NCBI RefSeq assembly: GCF_020520425.1
Contig: NC_079487.1
Span: 104,380,141 to 104,444,140, forward strand
DNA from: Spinacia oleracea
Taxonomy: Eukaryota > Streptophyta > Magnoliopsida > Caryophyllales > Amaranthaceae
DNA: 64,000 bases
Reading direction: 5' to 3'
Position 1 is the stretch's first letter. Each line of letters begins with the position of its first letter. The notes under the pieces are model-generated. The model was not told the origin of the DNA, did no database searches, and was given only the letters and a program-made list of their open reading frames with translations. The translations under genes and the position numbers were made by a program. Positions 1-11,672 of this stretch are shown piece by piece.

Positions 1-2210
1 CTGCAAGTCCTACTGACACAAGACTCCTGCTTTTTCATACGGCTAAAGCCTAAATGTAAGTAAAAAGATCTTAAACCTCAGCCTCCCCCCTCACACCCCG
101 AAAAAAAAAAAAGCAAAAGAAAGGGAAAGAGAGAAAGAGAAAGAGAAAGAGAAAGAAGAAGAATTTGGCCAGTGTTTATAATAATGATTGAACCGCGAGT
201 GGCAACAGATCAAATAAGTCATAGAAGAAAGATCATACATTAAAAGAGGCAAAAAAAGGTACACAAAGATGAATAAAACTAAACTTGAGCAGCTGAAACA
301 TTTTTTAAGGCGAGCCAACTTAAAACCTAGCAGTGGCAGACTGGCGGTACCAGAAAAACTTGCTTATGGGTTCTGAGGTTTCATACCAAATAATGAAAAT
401 CAAATACCATAATCTGAACCCATACTAAGACCGCAAATGAAACCAGGTAACATCCAAACTAATCCACTAAGTTCATTTCCAGTGAGCCTGCAAATTTCAA
501 CTTCTAGGTTTTGCGTGTACGAGTTAAACTATGACAGCTACGAAGTATTCTCAGATTTATCATACTTGGATTCAGTTCATTAGCTGACAATATGTTCACA
601 AAGAAGGAATAGTTGAGTTGTTAAGGTCAGAGGTTATAACCAGGGTTTCTCTGTTGGTGTCCCAGAAACTCAGAAAGTAAAAAACACAGTTAATTTTCCA
701 AGATATGACAGAAAGACTTGATTTTACCGTAAAGAATACTATCTGTTCTGTAAATTGAAAATTCTCCCCGATGAATAGAAAGATGGATGATGCATCTCAC
801 AAATTGGTTGAAGAGAGATTATCAAAGAAATAAATAATAAGATCAACTGTTTAAGATGTTTAGTTAATATCCAGAGTTCCAGACATACTTTGTGAAATTG
901 TTCCCACATGTTTGTTGGTAAGTAGAACTGTAGAAGAAAATAGAGATTTAGCTGTCTCCTAACTTCAATGTTAAGGTGGTTATCTCTATCCCCTTTACCC
1001 AATGCTCAAGGAAGAATGAGATAAGATTATCAAGAATAACGCAGTCACTCTTTTTAGTCTTCCCATGATTCAGAAAAGGACCCAGCCTCTTCCCTCCAGA
1101 AACCAAGCCACATAAAGAACGGTAATGTCAGCATAAGATTGGGATAAAGGCCTTGGGTGGTCCAGTTCAAAATACTAGTCAGCAGTCATATGTTAATCAT
1201 TAAAAACAAGCTCCAATACTCTGAATAAAATTTAACAAACTACCCTCATATTTCCCCTGGTGCTTCGCGGCCATCGCATTGAGAAAGGACAGGAAACTTT
1301 TCCACTTTAGTATTGTAATTCAAGTGAATTTTAGCATATGTTTTAGATTAAAGTTAACAATATACTTTCTCGAACGTATTCCTAATTTCCTATACATAAT
1401 GACTACATAATAGTCTATGAAAGATGTGATGCTTTTTCAAATCACATGTGAAAGAGCGTCTTTTGGAGATTGGAAAATTCAAATTCTGTTACAGAAGTTC
1501 CTATGTAATGGAACGATCTTGACTAATCTATACGGTTTGTATTTAAGGAACTTCTTACTCTGTTTGTACTTTGATCTTCGGTTAACTTCCACCATGACTC
1601 AAGGGAAAAGTAAGCTAAAGTGCTAAACATGGAACATCCAAATCAATGGATGTTCCTCAATCAAACAGTGGGACTTTGTTAACTTCCATGAAATTTGAAA
1701 TTCCCATGCTATCTTAGAGACTTAGATTCAACCAAACAAAGACGTAATTCACTCCTAAGTCTCTACTTCATGCTGTGCATGTAACCAAATTTCCATATAA
1801 AGAAGAAATCAGAATCTCCATCCAGCAGTAGATCCTTACACACCTTATTTTGCATCAAGAAATATATGGCTTAGCTGTATACAAACTCTTTTGGAAACCA
1901 TAGAACTGGATCTACACAAAGCCCCATGAGTATGGCTACCCGTGGGTGTAAGTCCGTGTGACACTGATATACAGAGTAGTTAATAACTTAATAACAATGT
2001 TGTTAGTTTGCTTTGACTATTCTGCAATATATTGAACATCCCTCTAAAGTCTAAACTACAAAGCTCACAATTTTATCAGACAAGTTCTGAACATCAAATG
2101 TCTAAGATAGTCCAAATTTTAAATCCCAGATTTCTGTCAAAAAGAGATGAAGAACAAACCTTGAACAAACTGCGGCTAAAAATATATTCATTGACCAAAG
2201 GAAAGCTTAC
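1..2210. other. Left-edge interval, probably intron of the PAH gene
   Basis: No convincing coding exon is visible here. The upstream exon of the phosphatidate phosphatase gene ends with a consensus donor (minus-strand GTAAGC at 2205-2210), so this stretch should be intron. I looked on the minus strand for the motif that normally follows DVDGTIT in plant PAH proteins (SDVLGQ...) and did not find it, so the remaining exons probably lie left of position 1. A purine-rich GA tract is present at about 105-165. The rest is unremarkable A+T-rich sequence with only short chance ORFs. Confidence 0.5.
105..165. repeat. GA-rich simple repeat
   Basis: Imperfect purine microsatellite built of gaaaga/gagaaa units. 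A short ORF running through it on the minus strand is an artefact of the repeat. Confidence 0.8.
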
Positions 2211-5200
2211 CTAGTAATTGTCCCATCCACATCAGATATAACAATTCGCGCATTCCACTTCCACAAATATATATGTGCCTCAACCTGTTCAACAAGAAAG
2301 AACGTAAACAATTTATAAATGGAGGTCCAACTCACTTTTTCATAAAAAATAACGGGAAAAAGAAAAATCAAATATGGCAAACCTGCTGCAATCCAAGGAC
2401 CCTGGTACTAAAACTGAAAGTCACGTCATTTTGACCTTCTTTCAGATTCAATAATGATATCTGTTCATTAGTGGGGATGTTAGTCCTTATAATTTTCTTG
2501 TGAACGGACTTTGAACTAGTTGCTGATAACGGAGTACCACTCTGAGACATTGGAGTCCGGTCAATGGATGATGGGCTCTGTGAAACAGATTCAGAGTCAA
2601 CAAAGATATCCTCTGAGGCGTTACTAGTGGTGCGTTCAAGTGTCTTCACCCTCCTAAATGGATTTGGCCAAAGCCTCCATCTGCGGCCAGAAGGACTTCC
2701 AGAATCATGAACCCCTAAGTTTAAAGTAACTTCCTTTTCGATTGGTATTGCATCTTTGAACTCGATGGAAAAACTTGAACCAAATGCAGCCATTCCTAAG
2801 ACAATAGGAGCAGCTTGATCCCACGGTAAATATTTCCCTTTATATCTGATGACAAGGTTTTCATTCTTAATTACTGAGGATGCTATACTTCTAAAATCTT
2901 CCTCAGATATTCGATGAGAATTAAAAGCTTCATCAGCAGCACTTAATCCCATTCCTGGACGAAGTAGGTGGCGGCAAAGAGAGATCTCTACTGCTGCAAG
3001 CAAATGTACACGTCAATCAGTCATCACAACTGCCCATAAAGCACACATATAAGAACAAAAACAGGAAAAGTTTAACTAGGTGAACATTGGCCTTGAAGAA
3101 AGTTTTACATGTTAATGCTTATTTTCACAAAATCCAAAAAAATATTAACAGCTTAAAAATTATGCTGTTAATAGACCACGATGCCTAAAGCTTTTGAAGA
3201 ATGTAATTTCTTTTCTTTTTTATATTTATAAGAGAGATAAGGACAACATGATAACTGGAACAGTATCACTCTATAATAAGGGAGCAGGGCACATCATAAT
3301 ACAAAAATATATGTAGATCAGTAGATGTGCTAGCATCATGACATTTAGAAGCCAAGGTGGCAAGGGTTTGGACTTTGGAGTGGAAACTCAAGGAATGAAA
3401 AACAACTATTGCTGCAAGTCTGTATGTCTGCATATCTATGTAACAATAGTGACTTAGCTGCAAACATGAATAAGACATAAGTCTTGGATTTCTTCTTTTT
3501 CCTTATCTTCTTTTTGAGATGATAATAGTAAGGCCTCTCTTTAGTAAAAAAAAGACGAAATCACACAGCTAGTTGAGATTGTTTTCATAACTCCGGAGCA
3601 TGCTGAATTCCTGGTGTTGATCCCCAGACATGCTTGCAGCATATAGCTGTTTATGAGATCGGACCATACAGGCATTGGTGTATGGTAAAGATATAGCAGC
3701 TTTCATGATTGACTTAGACTTAGGTCCGGTTCAGTTCAACTGATTTTCGCTGAAGTGAATTAATTTTTACTGATTACAACTTATTTTTATAATAAAAACT
3801 GATTATAACTGATTTATACTTATCATAACTGATAATTACTGATTAAAGCTTATTTTTACTGAATACTTTGCCTTACTGGTACACCAAAAAATGAAATCAC
3901 AAAGAATAACTAGGAAATTTCTATATAGTACCCTTGTACTGTTGATTTTTCCATCTAGTACACGGATAAAAAAGTTTTTGAAAACACGGTACCCTTCAGT
4001 TTTGTGTTCCTGTGCCACTGTAAGTAAACAAAACAAATGTTACCCTCAGACACTAAAACACCATTGAGATTCTTTTCCCTTTCATGGAGAATTTTCAACT
4101 AACCTTAACTCTCCATCTCTCTGTTTTTGCCTTTTTGGAAGTCATGGTTGGCCACCATAAGTCAAAGAAGTTGAGATGAAGATTTGCCTAAATTTGTAAT
4201 ACTTCATTGAGGCTAGGATTCTCATAAAACTTACACCTCACGAAAGTGGAATTTTTCAAACAAGGCACAATCTGCCTTCCCCTTCCCTCCATTAGGGAAA
4301 ATAGAGAGACCAGCTATGAAGACGCCATCAGGCATCAGCAATTTATAGCTATATTCAAGCCTTCAATCTTCCCCATTAGGTATTAATTTGCTACGAATTA
4401 ACATAGCTTGAGAATCAATTATGGCAGAAAATAGGAAGAGGAAGGTTTGATTAATAAACTAAAATTACACGAAGTGACAGATATTCAAGGAAATTTGTAG
4501 AAAAAAGAGATCACTATACACTGGAGAAAAATGATAAAACATAGTAATGAAAAACAATTAAAAAATGTGCTGTCAAGAAAGAAATCACCACAGGTGCCTG
4601 CCTTACTTGGGTTTATATTTGCTTCAGACTGCTCAGATGAACTCCTGGTGTGTGATTTAGGGTCTTCACTACTAATTGATATGGTTTCAGAGACATTTCC
4701 CCCGTTACTAAAAGTATCACTCTTGACTGATGAATTCATTCTTACTGGTTCATCCTTGCATACTTTTGTGTTTCCAATAGGTGTCAAATCAGAACCATTA
4801 GCTTCTACACCAGTACGGTCACTATCCTCACTTTCACATACTTTAGTTACATCTATAGCAACAGGTGCCAAGTCATCGTCTGCCTCAGCCTCCACCATAC
4901 TTCGACTGTTGCAATCAATATCTGATCCATCACCACCTAATCTTTCTGGTGTACTTTGAATATCAGCCTTATTTGATACTTCATTGTTCTGTGAAGACTT
5001 CTCTTCTGTAAAATTAACTTCTAGTCGGGCACCCAAGGGAGACCCCTCACTGTCTGAGGCATCGTCAACTGCCACATTGGTAAAATCTAAACAGCTCCTG
5101 AACTTATCTTCATTCTTGGTTCTAAAAGATGCATCTTCAGTTTTAATGGGCACATAATTATCAACTTCATCTTCATGTCCACCCTTCTTATCATCATCCT

Positions 5201-6290
5201 GAGATTCAGGAAGATGAGTGTCCTCAACTCCATTTTCATGCAAATATTTTCCTTCTCCACATTCTTCACCTTGGCAATCACTCTTCCCAGAATCCTCACG
5301 AGCAATCAAAATCTGTTTATGCATAAGTTCTCCGTTTTCCTTATCCATGCTGTTGGAGCCCTCATCTTGGCATACTTCTGACTGTTCATCTTGGCATGAA
5401 TGTTCCTCAATCATAACAGCATGATCAAGACCCTCTTGTAAAACAGTATTTTTATTTTCTTCGGAGTTAATGACGGAATCTGGTATAAAGGAGGAGCCCT
5501 CAAGATCATTAAGATACTCGGAATCCCAAGCAGTGTCACTGACAGTAAACTCCCTACCTTTACCTGGCCCTAGATGAAACTGGGGTGTATCCAATGGTAC
5601 ATTTTCAGTGTCATGTTCAGTTGCTGAGATAGGTGCTGTTAAAATATGACCATCTACACTCACCAACACCATTTCCGAGTCCGAGACCTGTGCTTCCACA
5701 AAATTCTCCACAGCATCCATAGGGTCGTACCGACTAGATCCATACTCAGATGCCAAATCTACTGAGTCATCAAATGACTGATCATCTTGAAAATCATAAA
5801 ACCTACACGCATCAGAGTCGTTCCTTTCTAACCTGTTGAAGTTGGAAAAATCTTCCCTCAAGATTCCAGGGTCAGACAGAGTGCTTTGCAGCCTCAAATT
5901 ATCGACATTGTCATTTTTAATACTAAACTGACTATTATCTACACTAAAACTATGAGCTCGAATAGCTTCCCTCTCTTCATTCAACAAACGGATTTTCTCA
6001 CTGCTCTCACCTGAATCAACTTCCCCTACAAAATAAGCTTCACCTGAATTATCAAGATTCATATGGAAGCTAGCTTCAACGCCGTTCACCTTAATTCGAA
6101 CCACCTTTTCAGCACCTTTCAAAACACCTTGAAATTTACCAAATTGTACATACCAAGGTGTACTCCTGAAGCTCCCATCTTGCTGTTGAACAACAATGAT
6201 ATCAACCGCCCCGCCGAAAGGGTGAAAAGGGGTTGCTACTGAATATACACCTTGGGTTATTAAGCTTCCAACTTTCCCAACCACATTCAT
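2211..6290 (-). CDS. Phosphatidate phosphatase, lipin family (PAH1/PAH2-like), 5' part; three exons visible, 3' end off-window
   Basis: Lipins dephosphorylate phosphatidate to diacylglycerol with Mg2+ at the ER surface, feeding membrane and storage lipid synthesis. I read three coding exons: 6290-4607 (ATG at 6290-6288; donor GTAAGG), 2993-2383 (acceptor GCAGCAG) and 2284-2211 (donor GTAAGC). Joined they stay in frame (1684 + 611 + 74 nt) for about 789 residues. Residues 1-110 form the lipin N-terminal domain ([19 protein letters not shown]...). A long acidic, Ser-rich linker follows, then a conserved stretch (VEISLC..., [26 protein letters not shown]). Exon 3 encodes IYLWKWN and [14 protein letters not shown] at about 783-787 is the DxDxT catalytic motif opening the LNS2/HAD phosphatase domain. 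The remaining roughly 150 residues must lie left of the window. Which plant paralogue (PAH1 or PAH2) I cannot tell. Confidence 0.93.
3723..3862. repeat. MITE-like 'actgattataact' repeat in PAH intron 1
   Basis: An A+T-rich block starts with ggtccggttcagttcaact and continues with several degenerate copies of (a)actgattataact / actgataattactg. It resembles the 'ggccctgttc...aataagttcag' block at 11073-11284 and the 'gataagttcaattta' block at 54928-55075 in style. No clear terminal inverted repeat or target duplication is visible. Confidence 0.4.
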
Positions 6291-6840
6291 GATTTCAAGG
6301 ACTCAATAATTCCCCCACAAGAATGAAAAGTTAATGTGTAAACAACTCCCTGATTATTATTATTAGACAAAAGTTCAACCCTATTGAACTTCTCAAGCAA
6401 CCAAAGTCGATTCATAAATTATTCAATTTGACAAGAATCAAAGACTCAATGTTGCCTGCAATACCAATCAAAGCTGAAAATCAATGACAAATCAAGAACA
6501 TCATACGAAACATTAATGCACAAACAAGAACAAACCCCAATAAGAAATTAAAGCTCAATAATCAATGAAAATCATCAAAAGAAAGTGCACAAACAAGAAA
6601 AACAGAACTAATTACACCAAACCCAGATCAAAACTTGAAAAATAAACCCCATTTTTCAAATTAAATCGAAAGTCAAAGAAATTAATGGGAAAAAAGATTC
6701 ATGAAATATAATTGTTAAGGGTATTGGCAAACTTACTTGAGAAGGGAGTGATGCCAAGATGATGAATGAATTAATGAGATTTTGTATGAAATGTGAAGAG
6801 GCGAAGAGAACGGAATATTATGTGAGGATAAAAAGATTAT
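6291..6840 (-). promoter_or_regulatory. PAH 5' leader with probable leader intron
   Basis: Upstream of the PAH start codon there is no coding sequence. A donor-like GTAAGT (minus strand, 6731-6736) follows CTTCTCAA, and an acceptor-like AATAATCAG lies at about 6352. This suggests an intron in the 5' untranslated region, which is common for plant genes. The transcription start would then lie right of 6737. This is inference from splice-site consensus only. Confidence 0.4.
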
Positions 6841-8300
6841 TCGATCAAAATCAAACGTTGTCCCCTAAAAAACAAGATTGACTTTAATCTTATGTTTGAA
6901 GACAACTAAACTAGTTGTATGTTGGTTCCGTCCACGAAATTAAATCACAAAATCATCATTTGTTTACATCATATCATTGGAGATACCGCCACTTTCTTTT
7001 TGAGGGATTTTTCTGTTTTGGTTTTCGAATTTTTAATATTTAATTTTAACATTTAATTTTAACATTTAATTTAATCATGTTTGTGGTTGGTAGGAGTTTC
7101 TTGGAAGTTAGACTCAATGGATAACTATAAACTACCCAACCTCATGACTCATGAAGTCATGAGCCATTAATATGGTTTTTTTTAGGTGCAAAATTAATAC
7201 AATGGGGTTTGTTTAATGATTTTGGTTTTCTTTCTCTTTTGTTTGGGAATTAATAACAGGTGGATTTTATGAATTACTCGCCCTTTCGAATGGAATACAA
7301 TGGTCGATTTGAAAATAAATTTACTTTTTATTTCAATAGGTAAGAAGAAAGATTTTACTGAATGAGCATTTAGTTAAGGTTAGTCAGATAGCTATATAGA
7401 TCAATGATTGAGCCTCACTCACACATATTGTAGTTGATGAGGCTAAGCATTGTGACCTCCGCCAACTAATCATAATAGATACGAAAGAACAAAAAAAAAT
7501 CAATTTCAAAATAGCCTAATTCTAGTCTAATTCCAAATGATACTTAATAGTTTATAAAGATAGATGGTTAGTCGATAGGTGAATCGTAGACACTATATGA
7601 TCTCATGAAAAGGCAAACTCCAATAAAAACTTGGGATCACACTAAATTGATGTATAATGTATTCCTTAAAAGTTGTAAAGCTGATTAGAATTTATTTTTT
7701 AAAATATATGTAAATAAATTAAATATATAAATACTACGTAGTGAAGTATAAAACTAGACACTGATTATTTATTATAACTTTATACAAATTACAAATATGC
7801 AACAAAACATTAATGCCATTATTGGTTGTATGTTTCTGCGGGTGAGTTTAAAATACACGATAACGACAACACGTTGAGTATTATACGACACCAATATATT
7901 GGGGGATTTAAACCTACAACATTGGATTTTGGAGAACAATGTCGAGTCAAGACATTGATGATTCGAAGGAACGACGAAGGGAATTCATACAAGGTGGGAA
8001 TTAATACATTACTTGCCAATTAACATCAATAATTATTCATATATGATTTGACTTGAATTAAAATGGTTACTGTATTTTGATAATTTGAGACAACGAGCTA
8101 GAAACACTTCAAAATATTCAATAACTAAAATAGCTAGTTTTAAAAAAATCTTCCCTGAAAGCAGGGAACGCTAATGATAGAAAATAATACTATGTAACTC
8201 ATAAACTAGTTAAGCTCAATCGTGTAGTTAAATTGTAGATATTAATTACATAGTCAAGTTAGGCCATTCATAACGATCATAAGGGTTTTTTTTACAACAG
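6841..8300. other. A+T-rich intergenic spacer
   Basis: No gene or structured repeat that I recognise. Overlapping short ORFs on both strands at 7819-8023 look like chance. Confidence 0.6.
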
Positions 8301-8315
8301 CTCAAAGTAAACAAA

Positions 8316-8790
8316 CTAAACATCATTAGAAAAAGCAATAAGGGTTCTCGCTGCTCCAGTAGCCAAAACGTGAGTTGGATGTATTCTTTCCCTGTCGACC
8401 TTGTTCATCGAGCAATAATCAAAGTATTTAGCTCTTTCCACTATCTCTGTCGCCGTCCAGGTTACCTGCAGATCAACACTTCCTCCTTCTTGAAGCATAT
8501 CAACAAGACAATAAGAATCAGAAAGGATTCAAATGGACTTGATATTGCAACGTATCGTCCATTTAGTACCAGCAAGGCATGTCTGAGCCTCGACATGAAT
8601 CGCCGATTCAGCGTAGCCATAGGTGGCACCACCTTGCACCCTTCCTGCATGTGTCCATCCCACCCTTTTCCACCACCCAGGTCATTCTTGATCTATTAGA
8701 AGAATTCTTCCACACGTACAACATCCACCAAAAGGGTGGTATGAGTTCCAGTCCCACCTTTATCATAAAGAATTGCTACGAAGAAGCCAG
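8316..8790 (-). pseudogene. RNase H-like (RVT_3-type) domain pseudogene
   Basis: Read on the minus strand, one frame gives GWTHAGRVQGGATYGYAE, then SAIHVEAQTCLAGTKWTI, an in-frame TGA, then ILSDSYCLVDMLQEGGSV and WTATEIVERAKYFDYCSM, ending ...HVLATGAARTLIAFSNDV. This matches the pattern of the stand-alone plant RNase H-like domains: an E in HVEAQ, a D in LSDS, and a C-terminal AHxLAT-like segment (here THVLAT). The stop codon and the missing N-terminal DGA segment mark it as broken. Whether it came from a LINE or from a host RVT_3 gene cannot be told. Confidence 0.6.
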
Positions 8791-8799
8791 GCGGGAAAG

Positions 8800-9294
8800 G
8801 TTGTTGCTGTTGAATTGTTAAAATAAACAATCATAAATGTTGTGGGGATAGAAGTTGTTATTAAAAATTTAGAAAAAATTATTTCAACAATTGAATCATT
8901 ACTTAATTTTATTTTTGTAATAATAACTCTCTTCTACTCTTCTAGTTTGTACTTCCTATGTTTATTCTTTTTACTTTCAATATTTCTTTTTACACACCTC
9001 CATTTCATTTATCAATCTAATATCTATAATTATCAATAAGTAAAAATCAAGTACATAGTATATATGTTTTGAAAGTATACGTACATTGAGATGAACCTAA
9101 CAAGCCCCCATATTAATTTTATTTTCCCTTAAAAATAAATCATTAAGATAGTCAAAATAGAGTATATGAATAAAGAGAAAGGCAAAGCATTACAATAAAG
9201 AAAATGCATTTAGTACTTTTTATATGAAGTTATTTTGAAAAGTACGTACTCCCTATGTTCCCAAGTAAATGTAGGTTTAACATTTGAACATTAA
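8800..9294. other. A+T-rich spacer with one Stowaway-like end
   Basis: No gene is seen. At about 9248 'actccctatgttcccaagt' resembles one Stowaway terminus, but I found no partner inverted repeat. Confidence 0.5.
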
Positions 9295-10621
9295 CTAGTT
9301 TTTGGCCCGTTCTACGCACGGGCTATATTTTAGGAAACTCAATTAAAAAATGGTAAATTTACATACCAAAATGATAAAGGTATAAATGTATAATATTTAA
9401 CTAAAAACTTTCACTAATAATTTTGATAGTACGTAGACAAACTAAAATTTCCAAGATATATTGGGTGGAAGGATTACTTTTATGGAATATATTATGAGCT
9501 CCCACAAGACCACAAATACATTCTTAGTTTAGGAGTATAGCTTTTATCCAAGGGGTTTTTTAAAAAATGATAATAAGAGAAATATGCTAGTAACTAAGCT
9601 AATCATATGTATTCTTTGGATTAAACCAAAGAAATCCACAAATCTTCAATATGATAAGAAATCCACAATTGTTGTTTGTTGGATTAAAAAGCAATGTTTC
9701 AATTGCCAAGTATACATGAAGTTTTGCACCATATCTTGCATCACAATCAAGAAAATTAACAAAAAGGAAAATGACCTAAGAATTAAGAGTTGTTGATCAA
9801 GCTAACCAGACGTGATATGTCAAAATTCTGGAAAATATCAAAGACTAAACCATTTTTTAAAAACTCGAAAATATGCTTACAGAGTTAGGGGTGTGGTAGT
9901 AGTAGATGTCATACACATTTCAAAACAAAAATGCATCCATGTTGTCGGTTTTTTAAGTCGTTTGTAAAAGAACTTGAAATATGATGATTATTAATATTGA
10001 GGCAAGTCAGGCAACGAGATGCAAAGAAGATGCACCGTTGATTTAAATGGGCTAAAAAATTTAATATAATGATAACATTAACTAATACCAACCTCATTAG
10101 AAGATATATTTTTCCAGAAAACAATGGGGTGGGCATGAATTAGAAGTTAATAACATAATTCTAACTTCCAGCCACCTATTGGAAAATAGTAAAATTCTTC
10201 ATAATGAAGAAATTTAGAAAAATAAGTTAGGAAGGAATGTCGGTCTATAAAATATTGTAAACATGTAGGTTTAATAAATAGTCAAATTTATTAACCCGAG
10301 AATTATAACCATCTGAAACGTTTCTCATTCTTGATTCACCATAACCGCCAATGTATTAATCAATGTCTCTAATTAAATTGTTCTAAACTGTTAAACTAAA
10401 TTGGAAAGGAAATGATGAAATGTTGAGGTGACTTATTGTGTATTAAATGAAGAATTGATTATGTATTCTTGGCCACGTGTCTTCTAAGTGGTGATGATTA
10501 TGTGTCCGCCACGTGTCTTCTAAGTGGTGATGATTATGTGTCCGCCACGTGTCTTCAAAATGGTGTTGCTTATGTGTCATTAAAATGAAGTTGGTTTTCC
10601 TTTTTAAATACTAGGTATTGA
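9295..10621 (-). mobile_element. Non-autonomous Helitron (minus orientation)
   Basis: The left boundary on the minus strand has a Helitron 3' terminus: a short G+C-rich hairpin (GCCCG...CGGGC, about 9305-9323) followed by CAAAAACTAG and then T. The 5' end is probably the TC at 10620-10621, before minus-strand AATACCTAGTATTTAAAAAGG; an ATTG microsatellite there makes the exact base ambiguous. No Rep/helicase coding is present, so it would depend on an autonomous partner. Near its 5' end lies a 36-bp tandem repeat with G-boxes. Called from terminal structure only. Confidence 0.5.
10472..10579 (+). repeat. 36-bp tandem repeat, three units, each with a CACGTG G-box
   Basis: The unit starts gccacgtgtcttctaagtgg and ends tgatgattatgtgtcc. 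Copies lie at 10472-10507 and 10508-10543 (matching) and 10544-10579 (diverged in the second half). Every copy contains gCCACGTGTC, the core of G-box/ABRE sites bound by bZIP and bHLH factors in plants. Regulatory activity is not shown. Confidence 0.85.
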
Positions 10622-11072
10622 TTGATTGATTTAGGAGAACTAACACAAGATCTTATAAGGGGAATTTCTTTGTCATTGGACGAGGTTAGATTTGATTGTC
10701 ATGCATGATTATGTAAAATTTATAAATAATTTAAATGTATTTAGAATCATATTTTTAATAACTGCCCTCAAATTTGATAATCGCGTACCAATGCAAAGTG
10801 GAATAGGGGGTTGGATTGATGATTATATTGTGAATAGCCATTTGCGTGTAGCAATTGGTACATGAAATAAGTTTAGATAAAATACATTCAGATAAGTTTA
10901 TGCAAAATAAGTTTATTTCAAACTACGTACGAAGTACTCTGTATTATTTAAGACAAACTAAGTTTTTACTATAAAGTCCAAATAAATTTCTAAAAAATTA
11001 ATTTCATTTTAACAATATTTTAGATTTAATTAATTACTATTAAAATTCTTATGGTAAATTTATTTTATATAA

Positions 11073-11284
11073 GGCCCTGTTCTTTTCACCTTATTTCCAC
11101 TTATTTCAGGAAAAATAAGTTCAGATAAGTTCAGTTAAGTTCAGATAAGATAAGTTCAGGAAAAATAAGGGTACGGATGACCAAATACAACTTATAACTA
11201 AAATAAGTTTTGATAAGTTTTAATAAGTTCAGATAAGATAAGTTCAGAAAAAATAAGTGAACATCAGGTGACTAGAAACGCACC
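11073..11284. mobile_element. MITE-like block of 'aataagttcagataagttcag' repeats
   Basis: Begins ggccctgttcttttcacctt and ends with aagtgaacatcaggtgact. The body is made of degenerate direct copies of (g)ataagttcag. The ends resemble loose inverted repeats (aaataagtg... against cacttattt), but no clean target duplication is visible. I have the impression this type is frequent in Amaranthaceae; that needs checking. Confidence 0.45.
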
Positions 11285-11553
11285 CAAAATTAAATACTAA
11301 ATTTGTTAGTTGTCTAGAAATCCAATGCAAAAATCGTCTTGATATATTCCTAATGCTAAAGTTTTTTTTTTAATTTTTATTTTAAAGTAAGCCTAGCTAG
11401 GTTATAACTTTTATTAAATATCGATTATTGAAATTAATTAACACGCCTATCAACAATTTGGTTTCCTTTAAACTTTACTAGATTTTATCCCGTGCGATGC
11501 GCAGATTCTATTAAATTGTTAAGTTAAAATAAAAATCCTATATATACCAACTG

Positions 11554-11672
<119 letters not shown>

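Noticed and set aside
4531..4959. 142-codon plus-strand frame under the PAH exon
   Set aside because: Antisense shadow of the acidic PAH linker.
9248..9270. Stowaway terminus
   Set aside because: Only one end found; no inverted partner within a reasonable distance.
10472..10579. CRISPR-like array
   Set aside because: Contiguous tandem repeat without spacers in a plant Helitron.
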